In this document: piece by piece, positions 33,295 through 41,801 of the stretch
Layout of the letters: each line of letters starts with the position of its first letter
Position numbering within the stretch: the stretch's first letter is position 1
Assembly (NCBI GenBank): GCA_900552075.1
Contig: URYL01000003.1
Location: forward strand, 62,001-126,000
Reading direction: 5' to 3'
DNA: 64,000 bases
Origin: an uncultured Bacteroides sp.
GTDB taxonomy: Bacteria > Bacteroidota > Bacteroidia > Bacteroidales > Bacteroidaceae
Notes under the pieces: generated by a model
The model's input: only the letters and a program-made list of their open reading frames with translations
Database searches by the model: none
Told to the model about the DNA's origin: nothing
Position numbers and translations under genes: made by a program

Positions 33295-34278
33295 ATGAAA
33301 TATCTATACGTAAAACCTGTATTCCTATGGCTTTCTGCTATTGCGGTGATGTTTTTGGGAGCTTGCACAAGCGAAGTTCCCGGTACATCGGAAACAGCAG
33401 AAGCAATCAGTTTCGGCGTTCCACAAACACGGGCAGCGGTTGAAAAGCCCAGCGATATGGAGGCTTTCAGTGTGTGGGGATGGTACACAGACACTGAAAC
33501 GGGTGGAGATCCGGTATCTGTGTTCGATGAGACACGTGTGGACCAAGCCAGTGGTTGGAACTACGAAGGCGGTACACGCTATTGGATACCGGGCAAGACG
33601 TATCGTTTCTATGGGGTATATCCTCATGGACTGGAGAATGTTTCATGTACAGACGAAGGAACATTGCACATCTCCAATTTCGATTGTTCCACTTCTACAG
33701 ACCTGATGGTAGCTTCAAGACCGGATATAGTTGCTGAGGATGGTATTTCACAAGGGGTACAATTAAGTTTTCGTCATCTGTTGGCGAGAGTGGAAATTGT
33801 AGCTAAGCAACATAGTGCTACAATGGACATTCAGGGATTTAAACCTCGGGTAGTTTCTGCTAAATTGTATGGAATGTCTAAAACTGCTGATTTTAACGCA
33901 ACTATCAATGAAAGTATAGATATAACTTCCGCATGGGGCATTCATGAAGTCTTTACCACAGCTGAAGATCCCTTGTTGCAACTTGATGAAGGACTTGAAA
34001 TAAATTCGACTCAAGAGATTTCTGTGATGGATATATTACTATTCCCACAACTTATACAAAAGGAATATTATTTGGAAATAACATTTTCTACTGATGGAGG
34101 AAATACAGTAAAACCAACTCAGAAAATACAACTTACTACATTGCCAATAACTCAGTGGGAGGCTGGTAAACACTATTATTATTCATTTACGATATCAGCA
34201 GATGATCGTATTTTGTTTGATAAGCCTACAGTGACTGAATGGGATGAAGCAGTGGGAGGCATTATTATTGTTGAATAA
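33295..34278 (+). CDS. Fimbrillin family protein, second
   Basis: The 327-residue lipoprotein precursor has lipobox LGAC (Cys24), a strand AISFGVP, then TRA at 45-47. Core segments WNYEGGTRYWIPGKTYRFYGVYP and LSFRHLLARVEI match Mfa-like fimbrillins. It could be a minor or accessory pilin. The 3' half is visibly AT-richer than the 5' half. Confidence 0.75.
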   Translation: MKYLYVKPVFLWLSAIAVMFLGACTSEVPGTSETAEAISFGVPQTRAAVEKPSDMEAFSVWGWYTDTETGGDPVSVFDETRVDQASGWNYEGGTRYWIPGKTYRFYGVYPHGLENVSCTDEGTLHISNFDCSTSTDLMVASRPDIVAEDGISQGVQLSFRHLLARVEIVAKQHSATMDIQGFKPRVVSAKLYGMSKTADFNATINESIDITSAWGIHEVFTTAEDPLLQLDEGLEINSTQEISVMDILLFPQLIQKEYYLEITFSTDGGNTVKPTQKIQLTTLPITQWEAGKHYYYSFTISADDRILFDKPTVTEWDEAVGGIIIVE

Positions 34279-34289
34279 ATCGGGCAGAT

Positions 34290-35510
34290 ATGATAAAATT
34301 ATTGAATAAATATTCTTTTTGTCTTGTAGGAGTTCTATTTGGATGTGCTTCTTGTGAGAAAAATGTTTCTATAAATGAAGACGTACAGGACGGCTGTTAT
34401 ATACAATTTACAACTCCGACTCTTGTTCTAGAAACGCGTAGTCATACGAAGGATTATTTTGAAGATGGAGATGCTTTTGGGGTTTTAGGATATTGTGTTC
34501 CTTATACGGTGGGTACGTCGACGCCTAATTATGGTTCCGGAAGTGCCTCTTGGAGCAATAAGAAAAAACAATGTCCACCAGATGTTTTTTATAAACAAAA
34601 AGTCTTGATAAATGCAGATGGTTGTATCTATAATTACAAAGGAGGAAATGGTAATAACCCTAAATACTGGTATCGTGATGGGTATGATACAACGGGAGCT
34701 TCTAATCTTGATATTACTAATACTTCTGGTTATAATTATTCTTTTATTGCTTACTATCCCTATGAAGGCGCTTTTACCATAGAGGAGCCTGCAAATGAAT
34801 CTACAGCAGGAGCCCCAGTCCTTACATTTACTATGCCGCAAGAGGGAAATAGTTTAGATACTCCTCTTGACCATAGTAAGACTCCAGATGCAATGCTTTC
34901 AGTGCTTTATAACCGTTTGCAGTCTGATGGTAATTTGAATTTCAACTTCAGTCATGTTTTGACAGGGTTAGGATTTGAAGTTAATAATTTTAGTGATTAT
35001 GACTTAATCATACATTCTATATTTTTGAAAGGAACCTTTTATAAAACAGTGAAGGTGGACCTGAGAGGAGATAAAGTGGTGTATTCATTTTCAGATGACC
35101 GATATACAGGGACTTATACAATTTTTAATGCTGAAAGTATGGGGGGGAATTTATTCCTTTCTGCTCCAGCAGAAGGTGAGATTATGACTTCTTCACCCAG
35201 TCCAATTGGTCCTATTCGTGATGAGTTAGACGGGAGAAACGAGCATCTGCTGTTGATTTCTGGTACTGGTTATAGCTTTGGAGAGGATGTGGAAGTCTAT
35301 ATTAATTATACATTTAATGGTAAGTTTAAAAAACAACATTATCCTCGACCTAGTACTTTTACTCCACGCCCTGGTGTAAAATATACTGCTCAGTTAAACT
35401 TTGTGGGTGAGGCTTTCGTTCTGCAATTTGTAACAGATAATGATGAACAATGGGGGAATGGTATGGCTGATGATGGAAATGAAGAAAACGATGATATAAT
35501 ATTTGAATAA
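34290..35510 (+). CDS. Fimbrillin family protein, third
   Basis: The 406-residue lipoprotein precursor has a lipobox at FGC (Cys19; Cys22 is a second candidate), strand YIQFTTPTLVLE and a TRS site at 49-51. KYWYRDGYDTTG and YSFIAYYPYEG and LNFNFSHVLTGLGFEV are the Mfa-like core. The gene is clearly AT-rich with many ATA, TTA and AAT codons, unlike the housekeeping genes around it. A likely minor pilin or tip-near subunit. It starts 11 bp after the previous gene. Confidence 0.75.
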   Translation: MIKLLNKYSFCLVGVLFGCASCEKNVSINEDVQDGCYIQFTTPTLVLETRSHTKDYFEDGDAFGVLGYCVPYTVGTSTPNYGSGSASWSNKKKQCPPDVFYKQKVLINADGCIYNYKGGNGNNPKYWYRDGYDTTGASNLDITNTSGYNYSFIAYYPYEGAFTIEEPANESTAGAPVLTFTMPQEGNSLDTPLDHSKTPDAMLSVLYNRLQSDGNLNFNFSHVLTGLGFEVNNFSDYDLIIHSIFLKGTFYKTVKVDLRGDKVVYSFSDDRYTGTYTIFNAESMGGNLFLSAPAEGEIMTSSPSPIGPIRDELDGRNEHLLLISGTGYSFGEDVEVYINYTFNGKFKKQHYPRPSTFTPRPGVKYTAQLNFVGEAFVLQFVTDNDEQWGNGMADDGNEENDDIIFE

Positions 35511-35521
35511 ATTGAAATGTT

Positions 35522-38011
35522 ATGATTTTGACTAGTAATATAACCAAAATACTTGGTACGGTAGCTTTTGTGTCGGTTATTATTTCTTCATGTCGGCAGG
35601 AGGAGATTGTTCATTCTACAGCATTAACAGGAAGTGATGTAAGTTTGAACTTTGTGAGTGATCCGATGGAACAATATAAGGTATCTACACGTGCTGTTAG
35701 TGGAGATATAAAAGATGAAGATGAAAAAGAGATAAACAATCTTTATATCTTTTTTTTCGGTTCGGATGGACAATATTTAAAAGGTGGTTATCTGACAGGT
35801 TATCCTGATGCTCCAGAAGACGGAGGATATTGTGCACCTGGTAAGGGGGTTCAAAGTTTGAAGATAGATAAAAATCGTTTTACAACTCCATCTTTAGCTG
35901 AGAAGGCTACTGTTTATGCGGTGGCTAATGTTGAACCAACTTTGTTTAGTGATAATAATAATGATGGATTGCCTGATAATATAGGATCCTTGGAAGATTT
36001 GGAAAAGCTGATTTATAAACCAAGTTTGGATGTTTCTTTGGGGCTTCCAGTAAATGGAATGCCTATGGTGGGATATACTACTCTTGATTTAACAGGTGAG
36101 ACGGAGAATGAGGAGGAGCGTACTGTTCGTCTTGAGGCCTTAATGAGTCGTATAGATGTGAATCTGAAATTAGCTTCTGATATTACGGAAAATCATCTTC
36201 CGGCATTGACATTGGTTGATTGGACGGTTATAAATGTTCCAGACCGTGTGGCACTGACAACTTCCGAGGTTACAGGTACAAGTTGGACGGATACATGGAC
36301 ACGTTCGATTACTACACCTTATCAACGTACTATTTATAATAAAAACGGAGAAATCAGTTTCTCTTTTTATATGTTCGAAAACCGTCAGAATGCTGAATGG
36401 AAGGTAGATGAGGATGAAACATGGTATGATGAAACACAATTAAATTCAACGGGACTTTATCCTCCAGGGTTAGAAGATTATCAGAAACAACATTATAAAC
36501 CTTATTTGGCAAATAAGAATGCTACGGCTCTTGAACTTCATGCCTTTTATTCGACATACAATGATGATGGACAAGGAAGCGCTACTTATGAGGTTCGGTA
36601 TACTTTATATTTAGGAGCTAACCATACTGATAACTTTCAAGTGAAACGTAATCATCAGTATAAAAATGATATTACGATTAAGGGATTGATGCAGGCCGGA
36701 ACTAATCCTGATCATGTCACTTTTGATGCACGAGTTAATATCTTGGATGATAATAACGATTTTTATATTTCAATTCTTCGTGAACGTAATCATGATGCAC
36801 ACTTTTGTGTAACCCCTATGGATGTTTATCTTTTTGCGGATGCCGAAAAGAAGCCAACTATGGATGTGATTTTGGGTGTCGTTCCTGAAAAAAGTGAGAA
36901 ACCCGAAGTTGGAACGACTCCTACATGGATTCGTATGGAGAAGATACCAGCAGCAAATATGGCTGAGGGTACTGTACCTGAGGACTGGGATGAAGATAAA
37001 TATATTGAGGCAAAAACGTATGTAGATGACGAAGGTCATAAATATCTTGATCCTACATGGCATGCAGGGAATGGTAAGCGTAAATATTTTACAACTGACT
37101 TACTGAAGAAGGATCTGTTATCAGGGACTAAAGTCTCTGTTGACAATAGTCGTGACCGTATTTATTTTTATTTGGATGAGAATTTATCGGATTCTCAAGA
37201 CCGAAGTGTAATTGTGACTTTAATTTATAAGGAAAATGGGATTGAAGTAAGTAGGAGAACCTTGACGCTTGAACAAACACATTTTTTACCTGTGACTATT
37301 ACAGAACGGTATGATGGAGATATTATAAAAGAGTTTTATCATACTGATCCTCGTACAATTTATATGGAAGCTTATGAGGAATATTTGGATCATTATGATC
37401 CATTAGATGAATATAAAACCGAGCAGATTTATACTGGCTTGCCTTGGGGGTTAAGTGGCGAAACAATTTCAGATATCGAGGTTACTCGTTATGTGTACTG
37501 GCCAGGTCTATTTAATGACAACGAGGGTAATATGGATTTTAAGATTCCTGCACGAGAAAACTATTATCAAGGATTAGAGTTTACTAACCAAATTATTAAA
37601 GATGCTGATCAAGGTATTAGAGCTTTGAATCAACCCCCTAGGTCGGCTGCGGAATATTGCTATAATAAGAATAAGCGTAGTGAGGATGGTACGGTTGCAA
37701 CTGATTGCCAGAAATATTTCTTGCCTGGCATCCGGCAGATGGAAGAATCTTTCACAAAATATTATAATGATATTGCCGAGTTCCAAAATAACTTTTATTG
37801 GTCGTCTTCTGCTGCAAAAACAGGAAGAAATGGTACATCTCAAGATGTAAATAATGCACGTGCTACTAAAATTGATAGTAACGGAAATTATGTAGCGAGT
37901 GGAGAAAATGATAAATATGATGAAGCAACTCAAACTGGGGGTGGTAATGCTCCGCGTACAGTTTCATTCCGCATTCGGGCATTTCGTATTGATTTGGAGA
38001 AAGTAGAATAA
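35522..38011 (+). CDS. Large DUF4906-like fimbrial lipoprotein (possible tip adhesin)
   Basis: The 829-residue precursor has a lipobox at SSC (Cys24), strand SLNFVSD and a TRA site at 56-58. The N-terminal third is Mfa-like (EINNLYIFFFGSDGQYLKGG, AVANVEPTLF); the C-terminal part ends FYWSSSAAKTGRNGTSQ then RTVSFRIRAFRIDLEK, as in DUF4906 proteins at the ends of Bacteroides pilus operons. Position and size suggest a tip or adhesive subunit; the ligand is unknown. It is AT-rich like its neighbour, and a terminator follows. Confidence 0.7.
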   Translation: MILTSNITKILGTVAFVSVIISSCRQEEIVHSTALTGSDVSLNFVSDPMEQYKVSTRAVSGDIKDEDEKEINNLYIFFFGSDGQYLKGGYLTGYPDAPEDGGYCAPGKGVQSLKIDKNRFTTPSLAEKATVYAVANVEPTLFSDNNNDGLPDNIGSLEDLEKLIYKPSLDVSLGLPVNGMPMVGYTTLDLTGETENEEERTVRLEALMSRIDVNLKLASDITENHLPALTLVDWTVINVPDRVALTTSEVTGTSWTDTWTRSITTPYQRTIYNKNGEISFSFYMFENRQNAEWKVDEDETWYDETQLNSTGLYPPGLEDYQKQHYKPYLANKNATALELHAFYSTYNDDGQGSATYEVRYTLYLGANHTDNFQVKRNHQYKNDITIKGLMQAGTNPDHVTFDARVNILDDNNDFYISILRERNHDAHFCVTPMDVYLFADAEKKPTMDVILGVVPEKSEKPEVGTTPTWIRMEKIPAANMAEGTVPEDWDEDKYIEAKTYVDDEGHKYLDPTWHAGNGKRKYFTTDLLKKDLLSGTKVSVDNSRDRIYFYLDENLSDSQDRSVIVTLIYKENGIEVSRRTLTLEQTHFLPVTITERYDGDIIKEFYHTDPRTIYMEAYEEYLDHYDPLDEYKTEQIYTGLPWGLSGETISDIEVTRYVYWPGLFNDNEGNMDFKIPARENYYQGLEFTNQIIKDADQGIRALNQPPRSAAEYCYNKNKRSEDGTVATDCQKYFLPGIRQMEESFTKYYNDIAEFQNNFYWSSSAAKTGRNGTSQDVNNARATKIDSNGNYVASGENDKYDEATQTGGGNAPRTVSFRIRAFRIDLEKVE

Positions 38012-38030
38012 AGTGCTTGATTTAAAATTA

Positions 38031-38075
38031 GGAAGTCTGCTATTGTATTATTGCTCTGCAGACTTCTTAATCTTT
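38031..38075 (+). terminator. Terminator of the pilus operon
   Basis: GAAGTCTGC (38032-38040) pairs with GCAGACTTC (38058-38066) around a 17-base loop, then TTAATCTTTTC. Confidence 0.65.
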
Positions 38076-38148
38076 TCGTTTGTTTGATATAGTTTAGTTA
38101 GGAGGCTTTATTTATGTTTTATGTTCCATAATAGACCTCCCAATAAAA

Positions 38149-38179
38149 ATTGGGAATATAGGTAATTTTCGTATCTTTG
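38149..38179 (+). promoter_or_regulatory. Promoter of the AAA ATPase gene
   Basis: ATTG (38149-38152) and TATCTTTG (38172-38179) with 19 bp between. Transcription starting near 38185 rules out an upstream in-frame start at 38177 and supports ATG 38201. Confidence 0.65.
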
Positions 38180-38200
38180 CTATATACATACGTAAAGCCT

Positions 38201-39346
38201 ATGAAACCTGTTCCCAAATTTTTCAATACGGCCGGCCCGATGAAGCCGGAGCTGCATTACTGCATTAACCCGCTGACACGCTTTGACCTGGAGGAAATAG
38301 AGTCGCTCATCCGGCAGAACAAGTATTTCATTCTTCATGCGCCACGCCAGACGGGGAAGACTTCGTGTCTGCTGGCCTTGCGTGACTACATCAACAAGCA
38401 GGGGGAATTTTATGCCGTGTATGCCAATGTGGAAGGGGGGCAGGCGATGAGAAATCAGGTGGAGGAGGTGATTGATGGAGTAATAGACATCATCAGCTTT
38501 CAGCTCCAGATGATTCTGAAAGAGGAAATGCCAAAGATATTGGCTTCACAAGTGAAACGGAATAGTGCGGCTTCGGTGAAGCTTACGGAATATTTGTCAT
38601 TGCTTTGCCAGAAATTGGACAAACCCTTACTTTTATTTATAGACGAGATTGACGCACTGGTAGGCGATTCGCTGGTGAGCGTGTTGCGTCAGCTTCGCAG
38701 TGGATATGACTTGCGGCCTCAGGCATTTCCGCAGAGTATTATTCTGTGTGGGGTGCGCGATGTGCGTGACTATCGGATTGTGTTGTCGAATCAGGATATT
38801 GTGACGGGTGGTTCTGCGTTCAACATCAAGGCTGAATCGCTTCGTTTGGGGAATTTCTCCCGTGAAGAAATTCATCAGCTTTATATGCAGCATACGGCGG
38901 CTACGGGCCAGGTATTTGACGAGGCTTGCTTCCCGCAGATATGGGAGGCCACAGAGGGGCAGCCGTGGCTGGTGAATGCGTTGGGCTATGAGGTGACAAT
39001 GAACATGCGTGAGAACCGTGACCGGAGTGTGCGGATTATACCGGAAATGATGTATCGTGCGCAGGAGCGGCTGATTTACCGTCGTGACACGCACATCGAT
39101 ATACTGATAGACAAACTCCGGGAAGAGAGGGTAAGAAATGTAATCGCTCCGATTCTGGCCAACGAGGACGGAGAGGTGGAGCAACACCTGAAAGACGACG
39201 ACATCCAATATGTGGTGGATATGGGCTTAGTGGTGCGTGACAAGCCTCTGCGTATTGCAAATGCCATTTATCGTGAAGTGATAGTCAGGCTAACTTGTAA
39301 ACTCCTCCTGCCAAAGCACGTACCACGCCTTTCATCTCCAAATTGA
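38201..39346 (+). CDS. AAA-like ATPase, apparently truncated at the C-terminus
   Basis: The 381-residue product has a P-loop (HAPRQTGKTS) and a Walker B with sensor (LLLFIDEIDALVGD), in the style of the Bacteroides AAA-like ATP-binding proteins related to archaeal STAND-type ATPases. Up to about residue 361 (RIANAIYREVI) it reads as that family; as I recall, members then continue for 100 or more residues. Here the last 20 residues are antisense to the 3' end of dprA, as if a deletion joined the two. Function of the family is not established. Confidence 0.7.
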   Translation: MKPVPKFFNTAGPMKPELHYCINPLTRFDLEEIESLIRQNKYFILHAPRQTGKTSCLLALRDYINKQGEFYAVYANVEGGQAMRNQVEEVIDGVIDIISFQLQMILKEEMPKILASQVKRNSAASVKLTEYLSLLCQKLDKPLLLFIDEIDALVGDSLVSVLRQLRSGYDLRPQAFPQSIILCGVRDVRDYRIVLSNQDIVTGGSAFNIKAESLRLGNFSREEIHQLYMQHTAATGQVFDEACFPQIWEATEGQPWLVNALGYEVTMNMRENRDRSVRIIPEMMYRAQERLIYRRDTHIDILIDKLREERVRNVIAPILANEDGEVEQHLKDDDIQYVVDMGLVVRDKPLRIANAIYREVIVRLTCKLLLPKHVPRLSSPN

Positions 39347-40397
39347 ACAGCAGGCTGGTCATGCGGTTGATGGCGATGTTGGTCTCCACCACGAGCGTGT
39401 TGACCTGAATGCCGTCGGGGTGTTTCTTTAAATGGGTGACCACCTCTTCTTCTTCGGGGCTTAGTTCCGGGAAAAGCTGCCGCTGGACTACCTGCGGCAC
39501 GACGGGTGCGTGGTCCCAGTTCATGGCTTTTACTACGTCTTCCGCGCTCTGTATCAAGGCAGCGCGGTTTTTTTGTATCAGCACGTTGCAGCCCGTGGAG
39601 TAGGTATCGCCCACACGTCCCGGAAAGGCGAAGCAGTCGCGTTGGTAGCTCTCGGCAATTTCCGCGGTAATCAAAGAACCTCCCTTTGGGCCGGATTCCA
39701 CCACGAGGGTGGCATCGCTGAGGCCGGCCACGATGCGGTTGCGCTTCACGAAGTTTTGTCGGTCGGGATTGGTGCCGCTCATGAACTCGGTGAGCAGTCC
39801 GCCCTGTGTCAGCATCTCGGTAGCCGTGCGGCGGTGCACGGCGGGATAGATGCGGTCCAGTCCGTGAGCCAGTACGCCGACGGTGTCGAAGCCGCGGGAG
39901 AGGGCTTCCCGGTGGGCGTGAATATCAATGCCGTAGGCCAGTCCGCTCACAATCAGCGTGTCGGGCAGCAGGGTACTGAGTTCCTGCATGAACCGCTGGC
40001 AGAGCGATTTGCCGTAGTCGGTGGCGTTTCGGGTACCCACGATGCTCAGGATGTGCCGACTGTTCAAGTTGGCTGAGCCTTTGTAGAACAGCACGAGCGG
40101 GGCGTCGGGACATTCGCGAAGGCGGGAAGGGTAAGCTTCGTCGTCTTCGGTCAGGCATTGAATCTGGTGTTTCTGTGCAAACGACAGTTCAGCTTCGCAC
40201 ACGCGGAACACTTCGGTGTGCTGGAAGGCGGTGGCTATCTTGGGCGACAGGCCAGGAATAAGGGCCGGTAGCTCGCGGGTATGCTCGAAAAGCATGGTGG
40301 CACTTCCGGCAGCCTGAATGAGGTGGCGGGCGCTTACCAGACCGATGCCGGGTAGAAGGGGCAGGGCCAGACGGCAGAGGAGTTCTTTTTCGTTCAT
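39285..40397 (-). CDS. dprA: DNA-processing protein DprA
   Basis: The 370-residue protein loads RecA on incoming single-stranded DNA in transformation. It has an N-terminal helical SAM-like region (PLLPGIGLVSARHLIQAAGS), the Rossmann core (ILSIVGTRNATDYGKS, VSGLAYGIDIHAHREAL, KRNRIVAGLSDATLVVESGPKGGSL in part) and a C-terminal winged helix (about 305-370). Length is normal. Its last 62 bp overlap the AAA gene on the other strand. It is coupled to the thioesterase gene by an ATGA overlap. Confidence 0.93.
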   Translation of the reverse strand: MNEKELLCRLALPLLPGIGLVSARHLIQAAGSATMLFEHTRELPALIPGLSPKIATAFQHTEVFRVCEAELSFAQKHQIQCLTEDDEAYPSRLRECPDAPLVLFYKGSANLNSRHILSIVGTRNATDYGKSLCQRFMQELSTLLPDTLIVSGLAYGIDIHAHREALSRGFDTVGVLAHGLDRIYPAVHRRTATEMLTQGGLLTEFMSGTNPDRQNFVKRNRIVAGLSDATLVVESGPKGGSLITAEIAESYQRDCFAFPGRVGDTYSTGCNVLIQKNRAALIQSAEDVVKAMNWDHAPVVPQVVQRQLFPELSPEEEEVVTHLKKHPDGIQVNTLVVETNIAINRMTSLLFNLEMKGVVRALAGGVYKLA

Positions 40398-40798
40398 TTC
40401 AGGTAAGGCGCAAAGATTTCATTGAAGAGGGGACTGTCGCCCAGTCGTCCGTGGATGACGCACACGGTTTCTACGGTCGATTTGATGACGGGTTTCAGGT
40501 CGGGCAGGCGGTAGATGTCCTGCACAAAGACGTATTTGATGCCTTCCTTGCGGAGAGCCAGCTTGGAAATGAACTCGTCGCCGCTGGTCAGCGGGGTTTT
40601 GAAGGCCATGTTCAGGCGGGCCACCACGGGGTCGATGCCTTGCTCGTGGAGCTGGGCGAAACTGACGCCGACGGAGGTCAGAAACTCATGGCGGGTATGC
40701 TCGATGTAGTGCTGGTAATTTGCGTTGTTGACGATTCCTTGCAGGTCGCATTCATAGTCGCGGACCTTCATTTTCAGTTCAAAGATGTAATTCTCCAT
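40394..40798 (-). CDS. Hotdog-fold acyl-CoA thioesterase (YbgC/4HBT family)
   Basis: The 134-residue protein has RDYECDLQGIVNNANYQHYIEHTRHEFL: the Asp-x-x-Gly-Ile-Val-Asn-x-x-x-Tyr-x-x-Tyr pattern of 4-hydroxybenzoyl-CoA thioesterase-like enzymes, with Asp and the following Gly-Ile-Val turn at the active site. The acyl group is unknown. It is upstream of and coupled to dprA, with a -7 box that overlaps the divergent dus promoter. Confidence 0.85.
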   Translation of the reverse strand: MENYIFELKMKVRDYECDLQGIVNNANYQHYIEHTRHEFLTSVGVSFAQLHEQGIDPVVARLNMAFKTPLTSGDEFISKLALRKEGIKYVFVQDIYRLPDLKPVIKSTVETVCVIHGRLGDSPLFNEIFAPYLK

Positions 40799-40822
40799 GT
40801 GAGTGGGGTTTATGTATTTCTA

Positions 40823-40830
40823 CAAAGATA
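40823..40830 (-). promoter_or_regulatory. -7 element of the thioesterase-dprA unit
   Basis: TATCTTTG on the minus strand lies 25 bp before the start codon. It is 12 bp from the plus-strand -7 box of dus, so the two promoters must share space. Confidence 0.6.
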
Positions 40831-40842
40831 CGGAATTATTCC

Positions 40843-40850
40843 TATATTTG
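40843..40850 (+). promoter_or_regulatory. -7 element of dus
   Basis: TATATTTG ends 6 bp before the ATG at 40857, which predicts a leaderless or near-leaderless mRNA. Confidence 0.55.
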
Positions 40851-40856
40851 CGGAAT

Positions 40857-41795
40857 ATGAAAGAGAATGTACCGGTAATTTATGCGGCCCCTTTGCAGGG
40901 CTTTACGGAAGCGGCGTGGCGCAATGCCCATGCGCAGTGTTTTGGAGGGGTGGAGGCTTATTACACACCTTTTGTGCGGTTGGAGAAGGGAGTCATCCGC
41001 AACAAGGACAGGCGTGACGTGTCGCCAGACGAGAATACGGTGCCTCGGCTGATTCCCCAAGTAATTGCCTCGGAGCCGGAGGAGTTGCGGCAGCTGACGG
41101 ATTTCCTGGCGGGGCTGGGTTATCGGGAGCTGGATGTGAACATGGGCTGCCCGTTTCCGTTGATTGTCCGCCGTGGAAAAGGAGCGGGTATTTTGTCCTC
41201 TCCGGAGAAAGTGGCGGCTTTGTTGGAGACGATGAAAACCTTTTCGGAAATACGTTTCTCGGTCAAGATGAGATTAGGAGGACAGGAGCCTGACGAGTGG
41301 AGAGCGTTAGTGCCGTTGCTCAACGGTTCGTGTGTGACGCAAGTTACGCTGCATCCGCGTATCGGGAAGCAGCAGTACAAGGGGACGGTCGACCGGGAGG
41401 CGTTCCGGGCGTTCTATGAGGCTTGTGAGTTGCCGTTGGTTTATAATGGCGATTTGCAGACGGTGTCCGACATCCGGGAGGTGTTGGAAGCATTCCCTCG
41501 GCTGAAAGGGGTGATGTTAGGAAGAGGCTTGTTGGCCAATCCGTCGTTGGCTCTTGCTTTCCGGGAAGGAGAACTGTCGGAGGGCGAGTTAAAGGCTCGC
41601 GTAGCACGAATGCATCGGCTGATGTACCTGTACTACCATCGGGTGATAGAGGGGGGAGAAGCGCAGCTGCTGGCCAAGTTGAAGACCTGCTGGGAGTACC
41701 TATTGCCGGAGCTGGACAAGAAACGGCGGAAGGCCATCTCGAAGAGCAATCGTCTGGACGGGTATCTGCGGGCAGTGGAAGAGGCGTTGCGGTGA
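40857..41795 (+). CDS. tRNA-dihydrouridine synthase
   Basis: The 312-residue FMN enzyme reduces uridine to dihydrouridine in tRNA D-loops. It begins VIYAAPLQGFTEAAWRN, and has ELDVNMGCPFPLIVRRGKGAG with the catalytic Cys, SVKMRLG, and LPLVYNGDLQT followed by GVMLGRGLLANPSL at the FMN phosphate site. Which Dus subclass (site on tRNA) cannot be told. The start at 40857 fits the family; longer in-frame starts would cross the promoter. Confidence 0.9.
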   Translation: MKENVPVIYAAPLQGFTEAAWRNAHAQCFGGVEAYYTPFVRLEKGVIRNKDRRDVSPDENTVPRLIPQVIASEPEELRQLTDFLAGLGYRELDVNMGCPFPLIVRRGKGAGILSSPEKVAALLETMKTFSEIRFSVKMRLGGQEPDEWRALVPLLNGSCVTQVTLHPRIGKQQYKGTVDREAFRAFYEACELPLVYNGDLQTVSDIREVLEAFPRLKGVMLGRGLLANPSLALAFREGELSEGELKARVARMHRLMYLYYHRVIEGGEAQLLAKLKTCWEYLLPELDKKRRKAISKSNRLDGYLRAVEEALR

Positions 41796-41801
41796 TGCAG
41801 T

